Translations under genes and position numbers: made by a program
Notes under the pieces: generated by a model
Database searches by the model: none
Seen by the model: only the letters and a program-made list of their open reading frames with translations
What the model was told of the DNA's origin: nothing
Assembly (NCBI GenBank): GCA_028015205.1
Contig: CM051516.1
Location: 61,074,230-61,138,229, forward strand
From: Mytilisepta virgata
Lineage: Eukaryota; Mollusca; Bivalvia; Mytilida; Mytilidae
Reading direction: 5' to 3'
DNA: 64,000 nt
Shown: one piece after another, positions 11,216-22,047 of the stretch
Position numbering within the stretch: position 1 is the stretch's first letter
How the letters are laid out: every line of letters starts with the position of its first letter

Positions 11216-12440
11216 TGTTAAAGCACATATTTTGCTAAATTTCTTGTACAATAAATTTATATTGAATTCCACTGGGTGGTATTTATATATTTTCAGTTAA
11301 ATGTGTCAGTTTAATTTTGAGATAGATTTTATCTAATGAATTCTGTAAATAGTTTTTAAATCCAGTATTTAGTTGAAAATAACAATTATTGGAGAGTCTG
11401 GGTTAAATCTGTTACTACAGAAATCAACTCTTTTGATCAGACAAATTTATATTATAAAAGAATTGTTTTAATTCTTTTTAATAACTCAAAATATGACTTG
11501 AACAAATCATAATATCAATGGAACCAAATTGCTTCAAAGAGAGTAATAATCTGGCAATGCGCTGATCCTAAATTAATTTCGAGATCCATGTCGATTTTTA
11601 GGAAAGGCATGTTAACTTCGGAGTTTTATCATGCCGAGCAGAATAAACATTGTGACATGCTATGTTATTGTTAATTGCATATTTCTATCGTGGGTTTGTT
11701 CGTTATTTTGAAAGTAGATTCAGGCAGATTCACTAAACGCAATAAAATCGGTCCACCATGTTAACCTTGATATAATCTTGATATTCTGGTAAATCGACTC
11801 AGTCATCGTTTTCAGAGAAGGCAAATATAATCATAATATCAATTAAACAAAAATATAAACAAAAACCTTTCTCTGCAGCTTTAGAACAGAACGATGGAAC
11901 AAATATTATATTATATACGTTTTTTTATTAGCTTTTGGTTCATTTTGAATCCACGAGTCTGCAATTGTTTTTCTGTACCCAACTTTCCTCCTCAATATAC
12001 CATTGTTTGATTCATGTAGGTAATATTCATTCCTGCCTTTTTAACCGCCTTTTGTTTGAGCCTGCCTTATTTTTACATAATTTTGGAACCTACATATCCT
12101 GTCCTTCTATGTCCCACCCCTCCCCGTTGTTTCCTAATGTAATATTCTGTAGAACTGAGTAGTGCAGGAAATAAAAACATTACCATAAATATAAAGATTA
12201 GTACAAAATGTACACTGCATGCATGGGGAAAACCTACAGCGGTCGCAAAATCTTGTGGGACGCATTTTGGTATCCCGGGCGCACATTTTTTTGACACAAT
12301 ACGTCTCAGTTAATTCAAGTAGATGCCAATGATAGTGGACTAACTTTCTGTTAACTAAGGAGTAACACCCTCTTATTAGCGCTGCTGTTATAGATCACTC
12401 ATTTTGCTGTTCACGACTTTCAACATATTGGGCTATTAAA
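11216..12440. other. AT-rich, no gene recognised
   Basis: Short frames on both strands near 11935-12297 lack family similarity and splice context. Confidence 0.5.
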
Positions 12441-12512
12441 AATTTCATACATTTTCGGCCTTTTGTAACAAAAACTTCTGTTTTGTCATAAAAGGGCAAA
12501 ATATATGAAATT
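12441..12512. repeat. 72-bp hairpin
   Basis: AATTTCATACATTTTCGGCC plus TTTTGTAACAAAA pairs with TTTTGTCATAAAAGGGCAAA plus ATATATGAAATT around a 7-nt loop. It lies about 80 bp upstream of the E-box palindrome at 12594. Confidence 0.6.
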
Positions 12513-12593
12513 GATGAAATTCTAAGTATATAGTTATATAGTGTTCAAACATTGGTTTCATAGAAAGTTATCTCTCATTTATTGTTCCAGGCC

Positions 12594-12607
12594 AAGTCAC
12601 GTGACTT
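12594..12607. promoter_or_regulatory. E-box/CLEAR-type palindrome AAGTCACGTGACTT
   Basis: A 14-bp perfect palindrome containing GTCACGTGAC, the motif bound by bHLH-Zip factors of the USF/MITF-TFEB group (family knowledge). It stands 67 bp upstream of the ATG at 12675 in a locally GC-richer stretch, as a core promoter would. No transcription-start evidence is visible. Confidence 0.4.
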
Positions 12608-12674
12608 CGGATTCAAAAACAACACTATAAGTTTTCTAAAATGTTCGTGAAACGCACTGGTAGTCAGTGTCAAA

Positions 12675-12717
12675 ATGACTGAAGAAGGTACAGCGAAAAT
12701 TATTGAAAGACTGCCAT
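12675..12717 (+). CDS. candidate first coding exon, possibly of an F-box protein
   Basis: An ATG in good context (CAAAATGA) opens MTEEGTAKIIERLP. The exon could end at CCAT|GTGAGA, a strong donor, in phase 1. Without splicing, the frame runs only to a stop at about 12783. IIERLP followed by a hydrophobic segment is how many F-box domains start (LPxEILxxIF), but the string is too short for a family call. The upstream E-box palindrome supports a promoter. I found no convincing second exon before 19 kb. It may be a chance frame. Confidence 0.22.
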
Positions 12718-12863
12718 GTGAGATATTCCACTGTTTAAAATTAAATTCATTACGATATTCCTTCTTCTTGCTTCGCCATAATTAACATCCTCTACAGTAG
12801 TTTTACATCTTTATATAATTTTCTTTAATGATCAGGAATAAATCCATAAAGCCATTTTGTTTA

Positions 12864-13132
12864 GGGAGCAAATATTTGATTTTTATGGGGAGGGGGGGGG
12901 GGGGGGGTACTAGGATAAAATTTTTGATCCTTGATCCCGCCTATTTTTTTCGTCGAAATTTTAGTGCTGGATTTTTTTCCGCCACTCTTTCTGACTGACA
13001 CAGGTCCTGCATTTCTTCACACCTAACATGATCCTGCTTTTTATTTTGCCAAAATCCTGGTCCTGTCTTTTTATTTGAAATTTGATCCTAGCCCCCCCCC
13101 CCCCCCCCCATAAAAATCAAATTGTTGCTCCC
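12864..13132. mobile_element. inverted-repeat element with poly-G/poly-C inner borders
   Basis: GGGAGCAAATATTTGATTTT plus TATGGGG and its inverted partner (GGGAGCAACAATTTGATTTT plus TATGGGG) bound 269 bp. Directly inside, the left arm continues into a G tract of about 17 and the right arm into a C tract of about 18. The core has repeated GATCCTG/CCTGCT motifs. TTA on both outer sides may be a 3-bp target duplication. Confidence 0.6.
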
Positions 13133-16100
13133 TTACCTTGTTGCAATTTAATTTTATTTATTCATCAAAAAGGAGTTCCATTCTTTATTTCATAGTTCTG
13201 ATATAGACTGGTGGAACAGTGTCTATAGTTCTAAAATATGTTGGATATTGTTCAGTATTAGAATCAGAGTTCTGAAAACAATTTTACCGGAAGCTCGTCA
13301 CCAAAAACAAAATCGTTGTATCATATCTACTTTCGGTTAGAAATCTTAGATTTGAATGAAAATAAATGAACTAGTAGAATGTCATTAATTACGAGGCCAC
13401 CTACTCGTTACATCAGATGTAGTGTTAAAAGTTAAAAATTCTAAATGTGGCCCACTGATTTAAACCTTAACTCTTCATATCTCTAAACAAAATCATCCAG
13501 CAATAACCTGAAGGCCATTATATTCTTTGCCAACAGCATTGGGATTTTTTATTAACAGGAGGATCCATAAACATGCTTAGCTCGGTGAAATTTAATCAAA
13601 ACTTGGCCAGAGTTCCCTGTATTTGTGAATGAGTTAGGTCGACCTAATGTAACATTAAGTTATTAAACGTTCTATCTTTAAAACGATTGATTTGTTTTGT
13701 GTATTTTTAGATTCGATTCAACACCACACAGCGTCTAGTATATTTAAAACATTTAGAATTTAAGATCTTTAAAGGAACAATGGAGCCATTAATTCCTCCT
13801 TTTTTCTGGAGGATCTTGGAAAATAATTTTCTGTCGGGATCAATATATTTTTTTCAGGAAATCTTGACAAACTGTCAAACAGGATTTAGGATATTAGCTA
13901 ACAAGACTTCACAGGATCGTTTAGAGAGTTGTCAGATTTTTTGCCTTTTTATTAGATTCAGGGTCTTTAATAGTCTGGCGTTGCAATAATAGGAACACTG
14001 CTTTATTGTTTTCACAGTTTATAATGTCTTTAGAAAATAACAATTCAAAGATACTAATATAAACTAAAAACGTCAATATGACTGTCTGCTTGTAAGAGAC
14101 AAATTAGATAGGATATTGAATACAGCTAGCAAAAATAAATTTGTGAAAAATAAATTAATTAAAAATTCACTTACCTCTCTAATTAATTGATAATCCAAAA
14201 ATATTTATCTACACTTATATCTTGTATATATGTCCAATAGATATTATTTTATTTAGATATCCTCGATGTGCATAAATCGAATTCTTCACTATATATTGTA
14301 TCAAACTTTAGAAAGAAAATTCGTTAATAAAACTTTTTTTCTGTTGTTAGAATTAAGAAGATCACTATTCAAATGATTTCGATCAATTCTTCCGTTTGTA
14401 TAATGGAGAAAAAAAAATCACCAATAAACCAATTCTTGATATTTGGAGGCCCAAGGGTCCCAATGAATTCTAAACCCTCTTCCCGTCAATATCAAATTAA
14501 TTTCTTTGTATTGAAACAGAAGTATTTCTGGTTAAACCGATTGATTTGGTTGTTTTAACTAGTAGCACATTGTCTTCACAAATTCTCCAATAATATTTCA
14601 GTCGTAAAAGATAAGTCGGAGTACAAATCGTTCAATTGGACACTGGTGTGTTATTCTTAAAGCCCCATCGTGTCATATTCAAAATGTTTCAATACGTTGA
14701 TCTGGAGCAGTTTATTTTACAATGGAAACATGTTTAATCAAATAAGTTTTTAATTAGAAAAAGGTGAGCTGCGCAAACAAATTTGATCTAAGATTAGTTC
14801 AAATGTATTTACATCACATCTTAATCAATAACAATTTTGAATGGATATTGTTGATAAAAGACTCCATGTGCTCGTGTCATTCTACAATATGTACCCAAAA
14901 GAAACTTTTGCCACCAGTCTAAAGAAAATAAAATTTAGAAACGATGTTCATACATTTATGTAATTAGAACGAATTCTAATATAGAATTGTTTTGATGAGC
15001 AATAGAGCTGTTTAGACCTTATTTCTCGTTTTCTTTTATATAAATGGTGGTGGTTAAGATTAATCATAGGATGATAACTCATAACTTTGTAGTCGATCTA
15101 ATGAAATATGCTTGGAACCATGCTTCCTTGTAAAGAATTTTAAAGGTGGAAACAAGAAAGGGCAAGGGGGTTCAAGCGCTTTGTTTAGCCGTTTGGGGAA
15201 CTGTCGACTCTTATTTTTTTTAATGATAATAATTGTACCGAATGTTTATTTTGATTATATATTTTTTTTGCATTCTGCAAGAAGAAATGGAGTATTTACG
15301 TTAAATAGTCATCAACGATATTTTGTGTGAAATATTTTGCCATATGTATACAGAAGTCCTCAGATCTCCAAAAGGAAACAAAATACACAGAAATGCAAAA
15401 TAAATGTACAAGTGTTAAAAAATCAGTTAATCTGTGTACGACAAAAAGTACTTTTTCTTGCCAGAGAGAAAATTTGATTATCGGTAACGAAAACGGGCAT
15501 TAATTTTAATTAATGAAGTACAAATTCAGCAGCATCTAATTATAGACAGCACATGGTCAAGGAAATCAAGAGTTGTTGCTTCCGATTACTATTCTAACAG
15601 ACATAAGCGAAAGAAAAGACATCCCAGACGCCAAACATTAATTTATATAGAGGATCAGCTATAAATAAAGATTTATTTACGTGGTTTGTCAAGTATATAA
15701 GTAATAAATTAATCCCAGTGTATCACTCAGATTTTCTATGTAGATCTTCAAAAGATTTTTTCATTATAGGGACGATCCGAAGAAGGTTTTTAGTTTTTGC
15801 AAAATATATGTATTCTTGCCCTGATAAAAAAAACAAGGTGTAAATAAAAACCCGACCCCACATAGACAGAATGCAAATTTTTTGACAAATAGTTGATAGT
15901 CTTTCCCCGACTTGAAAAAGAAGAATTTAACTGCATCTGATTTGAAAATAAATATTCTGGCCAGATAAAATTTGACTTTTCACTGTAAGTATCATATGCA
16001 TAGTAATCATATAACATTTAGTATATTATATTTGAAAGGTGAAACGTACAATATTGTAAAAAATTACTAGACGCAAAACAATTTGGGATCGAAGAGGTAT
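13133..16100. other. AT-rich; weak degenerate CAGGATCTTGACA-like stretch at 13800-13970
   Basis: At 13800-13970, variants of GGATCTTG, CAGGA and TTGACAAACTGTC recur without fixed period. They underlie the 69-residue frame MEPLIPPFFW.... The rest shows no gene or repeat. Confidence 0.4.
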
Positions 16101-16111
16101 TGAATCCCCCC

Positions 16112-16172
16112 CCCCTCCCAAAAAAAAAAACAAATAAACAAACAAACAAAAAACAAAAAAAAAACAAAAAAA
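16112..16172. repeat. A-rich (AAAC)n-type simple repeat
   Basis: Poly-C, then AAACAAATAAACAAACAAAC and A tracts, following a C10 run at about 16086. Confidence 0.85.
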
Positions 16173-16379
16173 CTGGAAGAATTCAAGCTAAATATCGAAG
16201 TCCTACGGCATTTAAATATACAGAATTTTAAAATATTTAAACTGAAAAAAAATATTGATATCTTCTCATGTCTGTAGTCCATTTTGAAAAATTTGCCTCC
16301 TGCAGTAAGTCCCATAAGAATATTTTAACGATTTAAGAGCTTCAGATTCTCTTTTATATGTAGAACTCTATTTTAATAT

Positions 16380-16545
16380 ATACTGCCATAAATTTTTGAT
16401 TTGACGATTGCAAAAATCTCGTTTACCGACTCCGCTAACGTGTCGCCACTAAACTCGATTTGGAACCAACAGATCCACAACTGGTGTCGGCAAATATTAG
16501 ATAACAACAAAGCTATATCTCTTGAATGTCTTTAAAAAATTGAAT
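16380..16545. other. GC-richer island with an open plus frame, unassigned
   Basis: From about 16392 a plus frame of about 45 codons reads IFDLTIAKISFTDSANVSPL, NSIWNQQIHNWCRQILDNNK, AISLECL. It has no ATG and no clear acceptor (the nearest AG is about 30 bp upstream). The minus strand also stays open. Could be an exon or a decayed element. Confidence 0.2.
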
Positions 16546-16949
16546 TTCTTGTTTGGCATACTGCCTTTTACTATATTGAAACATGCATTTAAACTATTGA
16601 TGCTTAAGTTTCGGTTGGCTATTGTAAGAAACTTGAATCCATAGAATTTAAATCAACTACACCCTTTCTCTGCATGTGTCCTTGTTTAAATTGATATTTT
16701 AGGGAAGCTATCGAACTGGTTATATACAGTCGGTTACACTGAATAATTCGTTTATTTGCAAAAATACCATTTCCAATCCAGATAATGTTATATATGTCTG
16801 TTAATCGAAAAGCAGCAAGAAAATAGAAAAGATTATACGTGACGTTTCAAGAATTACGGTGAAAAATCGGTATTTTTTAGTTTCCGATACTAAAATAAAA
16901 TAGCCACCGACGCATTCATTATATACAATGTATCTCGTGGCCAGGTATC

Positions 16950-17480
16950 GTTTAAAGGATTTCACAGAAATACCCTAGAGATATCTTGTGTGTAAGACGC
17001 ATCAGCAATACAAAGATAACTTGTGGGTACCAACGCCGTTCCCCGAAATTTTTAAAACACCACAGATTTCCTATAGGTAAGAGTAATTTATTCACGTGAA
17101 GGTACAGAAATACAGGTATCTTGTAGGACTCACCCATTGGATGTGTATAGATATCATATAGCTATGGATTTTACAGATATCTTGTGCAAGACTTATTTAC
17201 TGGAAAACATAGAAATATTCTGCTGATATCTTGTGGTTGACCCCTCAACTTACCTTTATACTCTAGTTATCTCATAGTAGAATCATTTGCTTGACTTCAT
17301 AAACATGTTCTGCTGTAGTCTCAAGGTGAAGACTCATTCAATATACTTCAAGCAATTACTCTGCAGGGACTACTTCGCTGAACTATCAGAAATGTTCAAC
17401 AATTATATTGTGTTATACTTGACTTTGCAGTTATATTGTGGCCAAGACTTATCTAACCCTTTCGGTTAGACTCCATAAAT
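16950..17480. repeat. ancient degenerate array with GATATCTTGTG motifs
   Basis: AGATATCTTGTG-like motifs recur at about 16979, 17010, 17116, 17172 and 17229, with weaker forms to 17445. They are often followed by an AAGACTCA/GACCC phrase and preceded by ACAGAAAT. Spacing is 50-65 bp where measurable. The frames across it are artefacts. Confidence 0.4.
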
Positions 17481-18169
17481 TAATAGCACCATTTTCTATG
17501 TGAAGTGAGCTTACAAATGTCATGGTCTTGTGCCATCTTTAGAGTAAATAATACACATATACATGTATATATATTCTGAAAGGCCATTATGTTAGCATTG
17601 TTTCAATCATGATAAAATAAATAAAAAAATATCCATGGAAACCTAGTTGGCATAGCAACATTTAAAAAATTTACATAAAAAAGCTTTAAAAATGTTCAGT
17701 TCCACTCCACTGATGCAGCGTTTCAATCCAATTGAGGCTTAATTTTTCAGATTCTGCATAAAATTCCATTACATATGTGGCAAAAAAGATTTACTTTTCC
17801 GGCTCTTTTTTCCACAATTTAACTTATCAGTTCAGGTGCCGATTATTACTGTCAAAGTTTTACACACCACATGTCAATACACAATTCCCAGTTTATTACC
17901 TCCCATTACTTGTCAGAAGCAAAATCAGTTAATGTTTTTGCATTTTTTTAAACTAAATATCTCCTCTTTCGGTAAATATTACAATTGGTTAAGACATTTA
18001 TTATTTATTTATCATGAGGTCAAACTTTACCAACTCTAATAATTAATAAAATTCTGGGGGTGCATTTCTCTGAACTGAGATAATTAACGGAGTCTAACCT
18101 TCATGGTGATAATTGGATGTTATAAACCTGATTCCATGCTTGGTTTAGTGACATTCTGTCTTACTGAGG

Positions 18170-18385
18170 TACATTACACATGCAAAAATGCCACTCATGC
18201 GCGAAAAACTCCTGTGTGACGTGCATTTTTAAACACATGCGTGACACATGCGTTTTTCAGATACATGTCATTCACATGCCTGTGTCACACATGTATTATA
18301 GCGTGCATGTCTCGCATGCGACACCTGTGACAGATGTGTTTGCGGGTTCATGCGTGACACATGTGTAGACCATTTCTTGTTTTAT
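18170..18385. repeat. diverged relative of the ACACATGCGTG element
   Basis: CACATGCGTGACACATGCGT, TCACACATGTATTATAGCG and CATGCGTGACACATGTGTAG repeat the interior language of 1580-1896, including the TTTTCAGATA-ATGTCATTCA phrase. The terminal TIRs are decayed (GCAAAAATGCC at the left only). Confidence 0.6.
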
Positions 18386-18483
18386 ATCTAGTTATCTTCT
18401 TGTTATCATTTACCAAATGGAGTCTAGTCTCTCTCTCTGTTGTTTGTGTTTTGTGCTCTTTAATATTACTTTTTGTCCGAAGT

Positions 18484-19068
18484 TGTTGATTGGATGGCCT
18501 CAGTTGATTGGTTTGTCATTGGATGGCCTCAGTGGATTGATATGTCATTGGAAGGCCTCAGTGGATTGGTAAGTTTTTGTATGACCTTGATTGGTATGTC
18601 ATTGGATGGCCTCATTTGATTGGTATGTCATTGGATGACCTCAGTTGATTGGTATGACATTGGATGACCCCAACTGATTGGTATGTCACTGGATGACCTC
18701 AGTTGATTGGTATGTCATTGGATGGCCTCAGGTGATTGGTATGTCATTGAATGACCTCAGTTGATTTGTATGTCATTTGATGACCTTGGTTGGTATGTCA
18801 ATGGATGACCTCAGTTCATTGGTATGTCATTGATGACCTCAGTTGAATTGTGTGTCATTGGATGGCCTGTTAATTGGTATGTCATTGGATGACCTCAGTT
18901 AATTGGTATGTCATTGGATGACCTCAGTTGATTGGTATGTCATTGGATGACCTCAGTTGATTGGTATGTCATTGGATGACCTCAGTTGATTGGTATGTCA
19001 TTGGATGACCTCAGTTGATTGGTATGTCATTGGATGACCTCAGTTGATTGGTATGTCATTGCTGACCT
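18484..19068. repeat. 29-bp minisatellite, about 20 copies
   Basis: The consensus TTGATTGGTATGTCATTGG plus ATGACCTCAG repeats at exactly 29 bp in the right half (for example 18902, 18931). Copies in the left half are more diverged and some are shortened, so the right part was homogenised most recently. Confidence 0.95.
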
Positions 19069-19180
19069 TTCCTGTTATCAGTTTTAATAGTTATTCATGA
19101 ATAAAAAATAATTCTATTTTTTTGTATAAGAAAATCTGTACTTTCTACATCAGATATTCTGGCCATATGAATTATATCTA

Positions 19181-20987
19181 GAGGCTCAGAGGGCTGAGCC
19201 TGTATTGCTCACCTGGCAGAAACAAGAATTGCCCATGGTGGCCATGTTTGTTGCATGATCTGGACAAAATGAGAAAACCTTGTAAAAAAACTCCCACAGA
19301 TGCTTCTTGTCAAGTATTGTTTCATTTGGCCTAGCTGTTTCAGAGAAGATTTCTTTATATCAGCCTATTAGAAACAAGAATTGCCCACGGCACCCATGCC
19401 TGTCCAATCAGGATGAACAAAATTCATTTCATAAGACTTTCCAAAGATGCTTCCTGTCCAGTTTGGCTGACAGTTTTGGCCAAGTAGTTCCAAAATTTTT
19501 TTTTTTTTTTTAAATTGCTCATGACGGCCATGTTTGTTGCCCGATTGGGACGAAATGAAGAAATTTTGTAAAAAACCTCTCATAGCGATTTCAGAGGAGA
19601 TTTTTTTTATGTTAGCCAATCAGAAACAACAACTGCCCATGGTGGCCATATCTGTACTCATATCGGGAAAAAATGAGGAAAATTTTTGCAGAACCTCCCA
19701 TAGATGCTTCCTGTCAGGTTTCATTCCATTTCGCCAACAGGTTCCAGAAAGAAAAAAAATTTATTCCATTTATTTGAGAAACAAGAATTGCCCATGACGG
19801 CCATGTTTGTTGTCCGATCGGGACTTTATTAACTTTATTAAGGACCTTACATAGATGCTTCCTGCCAAATTTAATTTCATTTGGCCCAGTGGTTTCAGAG
19901 AAAAAAATCGAACAGCGTTCTGAAGTCCCCCGCCACTAGAGCATCAGAAACCCTTGGATAAGTGAAACATAACAAAATTTTCTCAAAGAGAGAGAATAGA
20001 AGGACAAACAATTTGTGGTTATTGCTAAAGTTTTTTACAAGTTAATGAGTGGTATGAAGACATTTATACAATATGGGTATAGTGTTGAAATCTTATTTTA
20101 CCATGTGTATTGAGAATTTATACAAATGTACATTTACTTCTTTTCAATAAACAGAAATGCTTTGATCAAAAGTATTCCGCCTAACAAACTCTTAAAGACA
20201 GTATTTTTCAATTTTATAAGTTTTGATAGGAGTTTATGTATAAAACCTCCGTTTAGGTCCAAGTGTATAAATATTATTCCAATGCAAGGAGAATATAAAT
20301 TTTCTAGAACACTTAGATGAACATTTTGTCAATTTTCAAAGTTATTAAGGGGCATAACTCCTACAAAAATATTTCGACATGACTCATCTTCAAACTCCCT
20401 TGAGGTATCATTGAGTTAAAGCTACTGTATAAATATTATCCAAATCGGTCAAGAAATAAATTTGCTAGAGCGCTTACATGAAAATTTTGTCAATTTTCTA
20501 AGTTATTAAGGGGCATAACTCCTACAAAAATATTTCGACATGACTCATCTTCGAACTCCCTTGAGGTATCATTGAGTTAAAGCTACTGTATAAATATTAT
20601 CCAAATCGGTCAAGAAATAAATTTGCTAGAGCGCTTACATGAAAATTTTGTCAATTTTCTAAGTTATTAATGGGCATAACTCCTACAAAAATATTTCTAC
20701 ATGACTCATCTTCGAACTCCCTTGAGGTATCATTGAGTTAAAGCTACTGTATAAATATTATCCAAATCAGTCAAGAAATAAATTTGCTAGAGCGCTTACA
20801 AGGCGGACGGACGGAGGGAAGCACGGACGGACAGAGGGAAGAACGGACGGACGGACGGACGCCCGGCATTACCATATCCCCCGCATCGCGTTGCGGCGGG
20901 GGACAATTAAAATGTGAAAAGTTAACGGATGCCGGACGCCAAGTGATGACAAAAGCTCACATGGCCTTTGGCCAGGTGTGCTAAAAA
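19181..20987 (-). mobile_element. Helentron/HINE-like composite element
   Basis: The left end carries the hairpin GGCTCA-GAGGGC-TGAGCC followed by TGTATTGCTCACCTGG. The right end reads GCTCACATGGCC...CCAGGTGTGCTAAAAA. The inverted pair GCTCACCTGG/CCAGGTGTGC with a hairpin at one extremity is the layout of Helentron-derived HINE elements (subterminal inverted repeats plus 3' hairpin), so the element is read as minus-oriented. Inside are about five degenerate units with the phrases ACAAGAATTGCCCATGG, GGCCATGTTTGTTG and GGTTTCAGAGAAGAT. Then come 161-bp tandem units (20190-20805), a GGACGGACGGAC stretch and the stem CCCCCGC/GCGGGGG (20878-20902). Class assignment is inference. Confidence 0.65.
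20190..20805. repeat. 161-bp tandem repeat, about 3.8 copies, inside the HINE-like element
   Basis: GGCATAACTCCTACAAAAAT recurs at 20351, 20512 and 20673, exactly 161 bp apart. A more diverged partial copy precedes them (20190-20335). The copies differ by only a few bases (for example GGGGCATAAC versus TGGGCATAAC), so amplification is recent. Short stretches give no coding signal. Confidence 0.9.
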
Positions 20988-21369
20988 TTATTTTGTATAG
21001 GGTAGGCAAAAATAAACTCAACACAGCTTCAGTATTAGACATATTATAATGAAATTTAGCATCATTAAATCATATATAAATTAAATAAATAAAAAAAACA
21101 TCTAACATAAACCTTTTTATATAAATATATAATGAAATATTTACAACTCAATAATAATGTGACCGACAAATGTTCATTCAATACTGAACTAAATATAATT
21201 GAGATGCCATAGAATTACACACAGGGAAACCATTTTTTCTCCCAATCAAAATTCAAGACTTAATCAACCATTTTAATTACCCGTTAAGTAAATGAACTCT
21301 CAGAAAGGTTATCATTGAAATTATTATCTTAGAGAAGAGTGAAGAGACAGGATTTTCAAGAGGATTGGT

Positions 21370-21495
21370 GGATACTTTTTTACTGAATGTTTTCATAATG
21401 TACAGTGTATATACCCTATGACACCCACTTTGTGGATGTTTTTTACTGAATGCTTTCATAATGTACAGTATATGTCCCTTATGACACCCACTTTA
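21370..21495. repeat. 63-bp tandem dimer
   Basis: TACTGAATGTTTTCATAATG (21381) and TACTGAATGCTTTCATAATG (21444), each followed by TACAGT.TAT.. and TATGACACCCACTTT. Confidence 0.9.
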
Positions 21496-21925
21496 AATCA
21501 TAAGAGACAAGTCCACCTAGTTTATTAACTATTTTTTGTACAAAAAATGTACACAGTTTGGTTCACCATATGACAATTTAATGGTGTATTTATTCATTAT
21601 TCATCGATACTCGACAACAGTTAGTATGTAATAAACTATCACTTATGTTAGAATATCATTAAATAAATCGAGCATCACAAATCCCCTCTCCAAACTAACT
21701 TTTATCCGTTTATCAGAGCTGAATGGATTTGAACCAAAGTAATTCATGCATAAAATGTAAGTCAAGAAGATTTAACTCATTTATGGGACTTCATTACTAT
21801 GTAAAATGTTCAAACTAAAAAATATTTTCCCTTGCTAACTTTGTAGTTGTTCTATAGTCTAGACCTTTTGCTCTTTGGCTGAGAGGATAACTTAATATCG
21901 TGTTGTCTGGGAACAAAACAGAGAA

Positions 21926-22047
21926 CCCCTACAACTTATGACCTAAAAACCCTAATAATTCACTCATGTGCTACAAGCATTTATGAATTAATGTGTTTTT
22001 TGGTTACTTGTAGATTTTAGGTATTCAAATTTCAAGATAAGTTATAT
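21926..22047. repeat. partial copy of the 53561-53704 foldback family
   Basis: CCTACAACTTATGACCTAAA, AACCCTAATAATTCACTCATG and ATGAATTAATGTGT ... CTTGTAGATTTTAGGTATTC, AAATTTCAAGATAAGTTAT match the reverse complement of 53561-53704 with scattered changes. The outer third of one arm is missing. Confidence 0.65.

Noticed and set aside
13157..13350. Frame SDIDWWNSVYSSKICWILFS as second exon of the F-box candidate
   Set aside because: With the phase set by the 12717 donor, the frame meets a stop within three codons. The alternative acceptors are weak.
13500..13530. Minus ATGGCCTTCAGG resembling the MAFLREL motif of OCRL
   Set aside because: The leucine codon is missing, the surroundings do not match, and the true exon for this segment is at 43616-43727.
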